Below, piece after piece: positions 48,189-58,093 of a stretch of DNA of 64,000 nt. Made by a program: the position numbers and the translations under genes. The stretch is from Rubrivivax rivuli (GTDB lineage Bacteria; Pseudomonadota; Gammaproteobacteria; Burkholderiales; Burkholderiaceae_C): NCBI RefSeq assembly GCF_004016505.1, contig NZ_SACR01000005.1:62001-126000 (forward strand), read 5' to 3'. The notes under the pieces are model-generated. The model was not told where the DNA came from and did not search any database. It worked only from the letters and a program-made list of their open reading frames with translations. Position 1 is the stretch's first letter. Each line of letters starts with the position of its first letter.

Positions 48189-48386
48189 GCCCCGCTTTGC
48201 TCGAAGCGCGCGAATCGCGGGCGGGCCTGCAGCGCTCCGGCAAGCAGGCGCTTCCCTGACCTGCGCTTGCAAGCGGCCCGCGTGGCCCCAGATAGCCTGG
48301 CCGCAGCCTTCACATCGCCACGTCCGTGCGCCCCGACAACAGGGCCACGCGGCGGCGGCCACCGCAACACGAGAACCCGACGCCGC

Positions 48387-51131
<2,745 letters not shown>

Positions 51132-51220
51132 GGGGGCGGAAGGCCGGGGTGCCGCGCTGCGGGCCCCCGAGCTCCGGCGGGGCGTTTCGGGGCCCCGTGC
51201 GTTTTCAGGGTTAACCACCC

Positions 51221-51234
51221 CCCGCAGCTGCGGG
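51221..51234. promoter_or_regulatory. 14-bp perfect palindrome
   Basis: CCCGCAGCTGCGGG lies in the spacer between secA and the PEP-CTERM gene, 63 bases before its GTG. It may be an operator for a dimeric regulator. GC content makes chance occurrence possible. Confidence 0.35.
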
Positions 51235-51296
51235 TTGTGACCGCTGGGGGCGCTGCCTATCGTCATCCATTGCCTTTCCATTCCTGGAGGTGTGAC

Positions 51297-51956
51297 GTGA
51301 CGATTCGACGAACAGCCAGCGCGCTGCTGCTGGCAGTTGTGGCCAACGCGGCCCAGGCCAACACCGTCCTGTCCGAAAGCTTTGACAACGTGGCCACCTT
51401 GCCCGCGTCAGGCTGGGCACAGATCAACCTGAGCACCGCGCCGGTCGGCCAGCCCTGGTTCCAGGGCAATGCGGGCATCTTCACGGCCGCCTCGGGCGCC
51501 CCCAACGCCTACATCGCGGCCAACTTCCTGAGCACCGGCAGCACCACCGGCGCGATCAGCAACTGGCTGATCACCCCTGAGATCGCGCTGGACAGCAGCA
51601 GCGTGCTCAGCTTCATGTTCCGCGCCGCGGGCGATGGCTTCCTCGACAAGGTGGAGGTGCGTCTCAGCACCAACGGGGCCAGCACCAACGTGGCCGACTT
51701 CTCCTCGCTGATCGGCAGTTTCCAGGCCTCGACCGACACCGGCTGGGTTGGCTTGAGCTACACGCTGGGCAGCGTGGCGGTGCCCACCACGGGCCGGCTG
51801 GCATTTCGCTACGTCGTCGACAACGTGGCGATCGCCGGCAACTACGTGGGCATCGACGATGTCGTCGTGACGTCGGCCATCCCGGAACCCGGGACCTGGT
51901 TGTTGATGGGTCTGGGCGTGGCGGGCTTGCTGCTCCGCCGCCGTGTCACTGCTTGA
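51297..51956 (+). CDS. Choice-of-anchor J-like PEP-CTERM protein
   Basis: A 219-residue secreted protein. Residues 1-22 are a signal peptide. Residues about 25-190 follow the pattern of choice-of-anchor J domains (jelly-roll-like): ESFDNVATLPASGW at the start and SNWLITPEIAL. The end is a PEP-CTERM signal: IPEPGTWLLM, hydrophobic helix, then LLRRRVTA. The start is GTG at 51297, with TGGAGG 6 bases upstream. First gene of a three-gene surface or secretion operon. Confidence 0.8.
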   Translation: MTIRRTASALLLAVVANAAQANTVLSESFDNVATLPASGWAQINLSTAPVGQPWFQGNAGIFTAASGAPNAYIAANFLSTGSTTGAISNWLITPEIALDSSSVLSFMFRAAGDGFLDKVEVRLSTNGASTNVADFSSLIGSFQASTDTGWVGLSYTLGSVAVPTTGRLAFRYVVDNVAIAGNYVGIDDVVVTSAIPEPGTWLLMGLGVAGLLLRRRVTA

Positions 51957-51969
51957 AGGGCCTCCACAC

Positions 51970-52365
51970 ATGAAACGCACGTTCGTAGGTTCGATCGGGG
52001 TCGCTGCTGCGGCCCTGGCCATGGGCACTGCCGCGCAGGCCCAGCAGGCTGAAGTCCGCTCCGACGGCGCAGCCCAGGCGCGCGCCGCGATGGCCGCCTC
52101 GATGAAGGCGGCTGCCCGCGGCCAGAAGGTGGGCATGATCACCGGCAAGCTGAACCCGCAGCCGCAGAAGCTGGCCGGTGGCGGCGTGGCCCAGGAGTTG
52201 GACGCCACCACCATGGTGTACTCGGTGGCCCGCATCAACGCCGATGGCGTCTTGGAGATGGTCTGCGTCAATGGTGCCGAAGCCGCCGACAAAGCGCTGA
52301 AGGCCCCGGCCTTCGCCAAGCGCGTGAGCCAACTCTCGAGGGAGCAGAGCCATGTCAGCAAGTAA
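51970..52365 (+). CDS. Small exported protein following a PEP-CTERM gene
   Basis: A 131-residue protein with a signal peptide (1-25, ends AQAQ) and an Ala/Gln/Lys-rich mature part with a mixed centre (MVYSVARINADGVLEMVCVNG) and one Cys. It resembles the small 'post-PEP-CTERM' proteins found immediately downstream of PEP-CTERM genes, by position and pattern only. The start of the next gene overlaps its end by 14 bases, so they are translationally coupled. Confidence 0.6.
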   Translation: MKRTFVGSIGVAAAALAMGTAAQAQQAEVRSDGAAQARAAMAASMKAAARGQKVGMITGKLNPQPQKLAGGGVAQELDATTMVYSVARINADGVLEMVCVNGAEAADKALKAPAFAKRVSQLSREQSHVSK

Positions 52366-53791
52366 GCGCTTCAGCCTCAAGGCACTGCTTGGCGCCGCGG
52401 CCTTCGCCGGTGCCCTGGTGACGACCGGCCAGGCCCATGCCGCGGCCACGATCATCATCAACAACATCAACGCGCCGGGTGTTGGCTTCAACGACCCGAC
52501 GCCGGCCACGCCGGTGGGCGGCAACACCGGCACCACGGTGGGGCAGCAGCGCCTGATCGCCTTCACCTACGCCGCCAACATCTGGGGCGCCACGCTCACG
52601 AGCAACGTGCCCATCGTCATCAACGCGCAGTTCACGCCGCTGACCTGCAGTGCGACGAGTGGTGTGCTGGGCAGCGCGGGCGCGACGCAGATCTTCCGAG
52701 ACTTCGCGGGCGCCACGAAGCCGGCCACCTGGTTCAACTACGCGCTGGCCAACAAGCTGGCGGGCGCCGACCTGGGTGCACCCCCGGCGCCCCAGATCAA
52801 CTCGAACTTCAACTCCAACCTGGGCACCACCGGATGCCTGCAGGCTTCGGGCTGGTACTACGGGTTGGACAGCAACGAAGGGACGCTGATCGATTTCGTG
52901 GCCGTCCTGCAGCACGAGATGGCCCACGGCCTGGGTTTCCAGACCTTCACCAACGGCTCCTCGGGCGCGCAGAACGGCGGCTTCCCGGCGATCTGGGACC
53001 ACTTCCTGTTCGGCACGGCCGCCGGCAAGCTGTGGAAGGACATGACGAACGCCGAGCGCGCGGCTTCGGCCATCAGCGTCAACGGCCTGGTCTGGACGGG
53101 CGCGAACGTGAATGCGGCCCTGCCCAGCGTGCTCCGCATGGGGCAGGCGGCGATCGTCGTCTCAGGTGCTGGTGCGGGCAGCGCCGTCGGCACCTACATC
53201 GCCGGTGATTCGACGCTGGGCCCGGCCGTTCTCGGCCCTTCCATCAGCGGGCAAATCATGCCGGTGGTGGAGCAGGGCACCGGCACCGGTGCAGGCTGCC
53301 TGCCCTTCAACGACGCCAACACGCGCGCCGTGAATGGGCGCATCGCCCTCATCGACCGGGGCATCTGCGGTTTCGCCATCAAGGCCAAGAACGCGCAGAA
53401 CGCCGGTGCCATTGGCGTCATCATCGTCAACAACACCACGGGCGCGCTCGCACCGGGCGGCTCGGATGCCACGGTCACCATCCCGGTGCTGGGCATGACG
53501 CAGGCCGACGGCACGATCATCAAGTCGGCTTTGAACACCCGCTCGCGGGCGCGCTCTGGCGTGACGGCCAGCTTCACGGTGGTCGGTACGCAGTACACCG
53601 GTGCCGATCCACTCGGCCGCGCCTTGATGTTTGCGCCCAACCCTTTCCAGGGCGGTTCGTCGGTTTCGCATTTTGATTCGTCGATGTTCCGCAACCAGCT
53701 GATGGAGCCGGCGATCAACCCGGACCTCACGCAATCGGTGCTGCCGCCGATCGACCTGACCTTCAGGCTGTTCCAGGACATCGGCTGGTAG
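52352..53791 (+). CDS. Secreted HExxH metalloprotease with PA domain
   Basis: A 479-residue zinc protease. Signal peptide 1-30 (ends AHA). The catalytic motif HEMAHGLGF lies near residue 190. A PA (protease-associated) insert follows at about residues 315-405 (LIDRGICGFAIKAKNAQNAGAIGVIIVNN), a substrate-recognition module. The chain ends DLTFRLFQDIGW. No PEP-CTERM tail, so it is probably secreted or retained through the preceding surface protein. The ATG overlaps the preceding gene. A strong terminator follows. Confidence 0.85.
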   Translation: MSASKRFSLKALLGAAAFAGALVTTGQAHAAATIIINNINAPGVGFNDPTPATPVGGNTGTTVGQQRLIAFTYAANIWGATLTSNVPIVINAQFTPLTCSATSGVLGSAGATQIFRDFAGATKPATWFNYALANKLAGADLGAPPAPQINSNFNSNLGTTGCLQASGWYYGLDSNEGTLIDFVAVLQHEMAHGLGFQTFTNGSSGAQNGGFPAIWDHFLFGTAAGKLWKDMTNAERAASAISVNGLVWTGANVNAALPSVLRMGQAAIVVSGAGAGSAVGTYIAGDSTLGPAVLGPSISGQIMPVVEQGTGTGAGCLPFNDANTRAVNGRIALIDRGICGFAIKAKNAQNAGAIGVIIVNNTTGALAPGGSDATVTIPVLGMTQADGTIIKSALNTRSRARSGVTASFTVVGTQYTGADPLGRALMFAPNPFQGGSSVSHFDSSMFRNQLMEPAINPDLTQSVLPPIDLTFRLFQDIGW

Positions 53792-53854
53792 TTGGGCGCT
53801 GGGCTGACGGCCCTGCTCACGCGGGGCTGCCTGCCGGCCCACGGCACCCATTCG

Positions 53855-53878
53855 AACCCCGCTTCGGCGGGGTTTTTT
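53855..53878 (+). terminator. Rho-independent terminator
   Basis: AACCCCGC (53855-53862), TTCG loop, GCGGGGTT (53867-53874), then TTTT. It ends the PEP-CTERM/protease operon. The sequence that follows is less GC-rich and marks the start of the mobile island. Confidence 0.9.
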
Positions 53879-53914
53879 CTTTACTGAAATATAGACACTA
53901 TCAGCGTGCAGAAC

Positions 53915-53996
53915 TTGCACGTTTAGACTCAAAGTGCGGGTTTGGCTCAAAACCGGGTAGCCAGACTCAGTGCGAAACGTGCAACTCTTGCACGTT
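53915..53996. repeat. TTGCACGTT direct and inverted repeats
   Basis: TTGCACGTT occurs at 53915-53923 and 53988-53996; its complement AACGTGCAA occurs at 53976-53984. The last two form an almost perfect inverted repeat with a 3-base centre. They flank or overlap the recombinase promoter and are candidates for binding sites of the HTH protein (55216-55722) or for recombinase arm sites. Confidence 0.55.
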
Positions 53997-54017
53997 CGGC
54001 TTTCATCGTGCTATGCT
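53988..54017 (+). promoter_or_regulatory. Promoter of the recombinase module
   Basis: -35 TTGCAC (53988-53993), 18-base spacer, -10 TATGCT (54012-54017). Transcription would start near 54024, so the recombinase mRNA would be nearly leaderless with its ATG at 54027. The -35 box lies inside an inverted repeat, suggesting repression. Confidence 0.6.
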
Positions 54018-54026
54018 GTGCACAAG

Positions 54027-55214
54027 ATGGCCGTTCTGAAGCTTTCGGGCACGCTCAATAGTGAACCGCAGGGGAAATCACACCCCGAAGCGGGGAGCGA
54101 TTCCAGCCTGAGCTTCCTTCACGGCACGAAGCTGGCCTACGCGTCGAACCTCGTTCGCGACTGGCACGCCGACCTCCTCCACTACCAAGGTCTGAAGCCC
54201 GGCAGCGCAAAGCTGCACCGCGACAACCTGTTGCGGCTGCTCAACCACGCACGCGTCGCACCGTGGGAACTGCAGAAGGATCACGTCACGCGCTACTTCG
54301 AATCGCGCGTGAACCAAGAGACCGGCCAGATGCTGGCGCCTGCTACCGTGGGCACGTATTGCGCTGCCTGGAGAGGTTTCCAGAACTACATGTTGACGGC
54401 CGAGCGCGTCAACGAGCTTTTCTCCGAGTTCAACGTCCGGCCGAAGGCGTTCGTCGACGATGACAACTCGATCGCCGTCAAGCGCCACAAGCTCAACTGG
54501 GTACCCAAAGGGTGGGCACTGACCGACCTGGAGATCGACGCGATCGATGAGACCTTCAGGTCAGAAATCGCACGCGCTGCTCGCGAGCATTCGAAGTCGC
54601 TGCTGCCATTGCTGCGTGACCGCGTCATGTTCCATGTGGGAATTCACTTCGCCCTGCGCATCTCGGAACTGACCGAACTGCGAGTGTCCAGTTTCTGTGC
54701 CAGCTTGGACGCGGACCTTCAGCACTTCGGGAAGTGGGGGGTGCTGACCGTCACCGGCAAGGGCGATGTCACTGGGTCAGTCCCCATGCGCGACCCCAGC
54801 GTGCATGGTCTGATCGAGTGGTACACGAACAGTGTGCGGCAGAAGATCCTGCTCAGGCGCAAGTCCAAGACTGAAGATGATGGGCGCCGTGAGATCAAGG
54901 GCCAGATGGTGAGTGTGAGTGACCTGATGTTCCCGAGCGAGCGGGGTGGCGTGGTCTGCCCCAATGGCTTCCGCAAACGGCTCGCGGACATCGCCATGAA
55001 ATCTGGCGTCCTGCGGCGCAAGCTCACGCCACACACGCTGCGGCACACTGGCTGCACGCTGATGGTCCCGCTGTACTCGCCGGAGATCGCGCAGAAGTAC
55101 ATGCGGCACAAGCATCTGCACACCACGCTGTACTACTACCACCCGACGCCACTGGGTGCGGCCAACGAGGTCAACAGCGCCGCTCAGCTGTTCGACGATG
55201 AGGAAGAGGACTGA
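54027..55214 (+). CDS. Tyrosine recombinase (integrase)
   Basis: A 395-residue site-specific recombinase. The SAM-like N-terminal DNA-binding domain is at about 36-125. The catalytic set is complete: R211 (LRISEL), K245 (TGKG), H336 and R339 (HTLRHT), H361 in RHKHLHTT, and Y370 in LYYYH. The ATG at 54027 was chosen because the promoter lies just before it; a GTG at 53970 is inside the repeats. An unrelated HTH gene follows one base after the stop. Confidence 0.92.
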   Translation: MAVLKLSGTLNSEPQGKSHPEAGSDSSLSFLHGTKLAYASNLVRDWHADLLHYQGLKPGSAKLHRDNLLRLLNHARVAPWELQKDHVTRYFESRVNQETGQMLAPATVGTYCAAWRGFQNYMLTAERVNELFSEFNVRPKAFVDDDNSIAVKRHKLNWVPKGWALTDLEIDAIDETFRSEIARAAREHSKSLLPLLRDRVMFHVGIHFALRISELTELRVSSFCASLDADLQHFGKWGVLTVTGKGDVTGSVPMRDPSVHGLIEWYTNSVRQKILLRRKSKTEDDGRREIKGQMVSVSDLMFPSERGGVVCPNGFRKRLADIAMKSGVLRRKLTPHTLRHTGCTLMVPLYSPEIAQKYMRHKHLHTTLYYYHPTPLGAANEVNSAAQLFDDEEED

Positions 55215-55215
55215 C

Positions 55216-55722
55216 ATGACGATGAAGATCAAGCTGCGAAATCGCCTGGAGGTTCTGATGCGCGACTCGGGCGTGAAGTCCATCGAAGAGATGGCGCAGC
55301 GCCTGACCGAAAAGCAGGGCTACAAGATCACTCGCACGCCATTGAGCCGGAAGTTCAAGGACGAAGACGTGCAGCTGCCGTTGTCGCTCATCGAAGCACT
55401 GTGCAACGAGCTGCAGTGCCTCCCGGGTGACCTTTTTGAGACCAACGTGAGCGACGCGCCTGCGGAGTTCGTCGACGACCTCCGGTCTCGCCTGCAACCG
55501 TTCCGGTACGGTACGTTGAGGCTTGCGAAACCCGGTGCCGCGAGCGATGCCCCGGCACCCGCGCAAGAGGCCGCAGTGCCACCGGCAGTGGCGTCGCCTG
55601 CAACACCAACACCAACACCAGCGGCACGGCCAAAGCCACGCCTGGCCGAGAAGAGCCTCGATGACCTGGCAGGTCCGAAGGTGACGCATCTGAATGCCAA
55701 CAAGGTCAAGTCAAAGTCCTGA
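55216..55722 (+). CDS. HTH (XRE-like) regulator with long tail
   Basis: A 168-residue protein. Residues about 1-70 look like a Cro/CI-type HTH: LRNRLEVLMRDSGVKSIEEM, then RTPLSRKFKDE, with LIEALCNELQCLPGDLFE typical of this subgroup's last helix. A Pro/Ala/Thr-rich tail (about 105-150) ends with a basic patch. It is likely the regulator of the recombinase promoter or a recombination directionality factor. It overlaps the next gene by 29 bases. Confidence 0.75.
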   Translation: MTMKIKLRNRLEVLMRDSGVKSIEEMAQRLTEKQGYKITRTPLSRKFKDEDVQLPLSLIEALCNELQCLPGDLFETNVSDAPAEFVDDLRSRLQPFRYGTLRLAKPGAASDAPAPAQEAAVPPAVASPATPTPTPAARPKPRLAEKSLDDLAGPKVTHLNANKVKSKS

Positions 55723-57049
55723 TCCACGCAGCGGCGTGTGCGCGCTGTGCGAGCACACCCTGCAGTGGACCAATTGGCACGAACACCGCCACTGCTTCCA
55801 GTCAGCGGCTGTCCGGCCGGCAGAATGCTGGGCGCTGCAAGAAGGCAGCGGCCTGGCCTTGTGCGCCCAATCGCTTGCGGCTCGCAGGACGACAGCTGCT
55901 CGCTTCGAGGTGCGCCTGACGGTACTCAAAGGCCTCGGGAAAGTCATCGACGGTGGCGATGCAGCCGTCATCCGCTACCTGCGCACGCTGACCCCAGAAC
56001 AGACCTATGAACTTGTGCGTTCGGCCGTGCCGGCGTTGCAGGCTCGCGTATCGGCATTGCTCAAGCAGGCCGATGTCCAGGAGCCAAGGCAAGAACGCAG
56101 GCAGGTGCAGATACCGGAATCGATCCCGGAGCAAATGAGGGACAAGCTGCTGCAGTACGAGGCGAAGCTTGAACGCCGATCCGACCGGCTGACCGAGAAG
56201 GGCCACACCCGTTCGTACACCTACATCGCACGGCTGATGTCTGAGCCGCGGAGGCTGGCCATCTACCTGGCTGCGGAGGGGCACACCTCTTGGCTAAGCA
56301 TGAAAAGGCGAGACGTGGTGTCGTTCATGGCGAAGAACCCCGCCGTTCTGCGCACATCGGTGGAGCGCTTTCTGCGGTTCTTGGAAGAGGACAGGCCTTT
56401 CTCTTCAGCATCAACCGTGCATCGCAAGGGTGCCAAGAGAAAGTCGGGCGTCGGGCAGTCAAGCCCACCGCACGAGGTCCTCATGCCAGAGGAACTGAAG
56501 CAGATTCTGGATCGCGTGCAGTCTGAGAACACTGAGCCCGAGTACCTGCTTGCGTGGCTGATCTGCAAGATGGGCCTGACCGCGCAGGCGGCCTATGACA
56601 TCACGCTCGACAAGTTCGAGGTCAACGAAGCCGGGAGGCTGGCCGTCAGGCCGGCAAGGGTCTGGGTGTTGGTGCCCAAGAGTGTTGCTGCCATCTTCGA
56701 ACGAAACATCGAGCAGCTCTTCCCTGGATGGCGCGATGCCACGCTGGAAGCGCGTTCGCACATGTCGCTGTTCCTCACGACCATCCCGAAGGTTCATGCC
56801 TTTGTCAAACGGACCTTGGGGCATAACGCCAGGGTGCTTCGTGCTTCTGCTATCTACGCTGCGATGCGCGCTGGCCACCGAGACCGTGTCACGCTTGTCG
56901 AAACGATGGGCGTATCAATCGCCACCATCCAAAAGCTTGAGCGTCTGCTGTCTGCTGATCTGCACCGCACCCTGCCGGCTGAGTTCGTGAAGGAGCGCAA
57001 CAAGCACATCATGGGCACCGCTGGAACTCAGGACGATGGAACCGAGTAG
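55694..57049 (+). CDS. CxxC-containing recombinase-like protein, catalytic residues lost
   Basis: A 451-residue protein I cannot assign firmly. The N-terminus has a possible zinc site C16-x2-C19 with H31/H33-C34. Residues about 140-260 look like an integrase-type N-terminal DNA-binding domain, and about 265-440 have the helical layout of a tyrosine-recombinase catalytic domain (PEELKQILDRV, LICKMGLTAQAAYDITLDKF) but no HxxR pair or Tyr motif is visible. It may be a structural partner of the recombinase, or a target-choice subunit. The start overlaps the preceding gene. Confidence 0.6.
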   Translation: MPTRSSQSPDPRSGVCALCEHTLQWTNWHEHRHCFQSAAVRPAECWALQEGSGLALCAQSLAARRTTAARFEVRLTVLKGLGKVIDGGDAAVIRYLRTLTPEQTYELVRSAVPALQARVSALLKQADVQEPRQERRQVQIPESIPEQMRDKLLQYEAKLERRSDRLTEKGHTRSYTYIARLMSEPRRLAIYLAAEGHTSWLSMKRRDVVSFMAKNPAVLRTSVERFLRFLEEDRPFSSASTVHRKGAKRKSGVGQSSPPHEVLMPEELKQILDRVQSENTEPEYLLAWLICKMGLTAQAAYDITLDKFEVNEAGRLAVRPARVWVLVPKSVAAIFERNIEQLFPGWRDATLEARSHMSLFLTTIPKVHAFVKRTLGHNARVLRASAIYAAMRAGHRDRVTLVETMGVSIATIQKLERLLSADLHRTLPAEFVKERNKHIMGTAGTQDDGTE

Positions 57050-57350
57050 CGGCGAACCCTGGTTCGTCTACATGTTGCAGTGCCGATCTGGGCGCGTCTA
57101 CACCGGCGTCACGCCGGTTCTGGACCACCGAATCAAGGCGCATCAGACTGGCAAGGGCGCGCTGTTTACGCGTCTCGATCCCCCTCAGCGCCTGCTGGCC
57201 GCCAAGCTGTTCCCGAACAAGCGCGAGGCCATGAAGATCGAACGGCAGGTCAAGGGGGTCGGCACGGAGCGCAAGCTTACGCTCGCCCGCATCTGGTCAG
57301 AACAGCACCCGGTCGACCAAGCCACCCAGGATCTTCTTACGTTCGCGTAG
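57036..57350 (+). CDS. GIY-YIG nuclease domain protein (YhbQ-like)
   Basis: A 104-residue protein matching the small UPF0213/YhbQ GIY-YIG nucleases: WFVYMLQC (first strand), VYTGVT (second), an Arg in DHRIKAH, and the metal-binding Glu in KIERQVKG. It overlaps the preceding gene by 14 bases, and its last 54 bases overlap the convergent kinase-like gene. It is the last gene of the recombinase unit. Confidence 0.85.
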   Translation: MEPSSGEPWFVYMLQCRSGRVYTGVTPVLDHRIKAHQTGKGALFTRLDPPQRLLAAKLFPNKREAMKIERQVKGVGTERKLTLARIWSEQHPVDQATQDLLTFA

Positions 57351-58088
57351 AGCCTCGTAGCACTGGTACTGGTCGGGCAGGATGACATTGCCCACCGTAT
57401 CCTGATAGACCGTAGCGGCCTCGATCGCCCAGTCTGGCATGCTCTGCACCCTCTCGACCATTGCGCCGCAGTAGCGGGCGTTTACGAGCTTCTGGAAGGG
57501 GTGGAACGAGGGGTAGGCTGAGTCAGACAGCTCCTCAAGTGAGTTGTCGATCGTCGACCTGCATGCCAGCAGGGACGAGCCCTGGTCCAGAGCGAAGATG
57601 ACACCGCGTTCCTCGCCGCGTATCTGACCTTTGAAGTTCAGCGCCCGGTCTTCGTTGCCGATCCAGAGGTCGAAGACGGCGATCGCGGCTGCCTCGAACG
57701 GGTACTTCTGGCAAAGCGCGGACATCGCGCGAACGTGCCCGGTGTTCCGATACACGCCTTGAGGAACCTCGGCATCGTCATCGTCCTCTTCGTTCTCTCC
57801 ACGGTCTTCCTCGGTGAAGTCGTAGATGTCCATACCGGCCTCTGCGGCACGCAGCGCCGCGAAGCGCATCGCGACATCCTCCGAACCGCGCCTGGCTGGC
57901 ACGCCGACGACGACCGGGATGCCCAGAAACATCGCCAGCCTGTTGGCGGCAAGCTCTGAGTACAGCTGAGCGCTTGCCTCCTGGTGGTCGCCCTTTAGGA
58001 CAGCGCCGATGTGCCCGTCCTCGGCGCCAGTCGTGCTGCGCGCGTTGGGCTGCGACGAGCCCGTGATCTCGTAGCAGAGGATCGCCAC
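57297..58088 (-). CDS. HipA/PI3K-like kinase-fold protein
   Basis: A 263-residue protein. The catalytic-loop pattern FDLWIGNEDRALN (139-151) and the metal-binding Asp in FALDQG (D168) match the HipA/phosphatidylinositol-kinase-like group; VLKG (about 30-33) could be the ATP-binding Lys and the SELAANRLAMFLGIP stretch (44-58) is the usual helix that follows. An acidic loop (92-107) is unusual. The start is GTG at 58088, five bases after the hsdR stop, so it belongs to the restriction operon. HipA kinases are toxins or regulators; the target here is unknown. Confidence 0.7.
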   Translation of the reverse strand: MAILCYEITGSSQPNARSTTGAEDGHIGAVLKGDHQEASAQLYSELAANRLAMFLGIPVVVGVPARRGSEDVAMRFAALRAAEAGMDIYDFTEEDRGENEEDDDDAEVPQGVYRNTGHVRAMSALCQKYPFEAAAIAVFDLWIGNEDRALNFKGQIRGEERGVIFALDQGSSLLACRSTIDNSLEELSDSAYPSFHPFQKLVNARYCGAMVERVQSMPDWAIEAATVYQDTVGNVILPDQYQCYEALRERKKILGGLVDRVLF

Positions 58089-58093
58089 GGCGG

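Noticed and set aside
54027..57049. A RIT element (three adjacent tyrosine recombinases)
   Set aside because: Only the first protein has the Arg-Lys-His-Arg-His-Tyr set; the second is an HTH protein and the third lacks catalytic residues.
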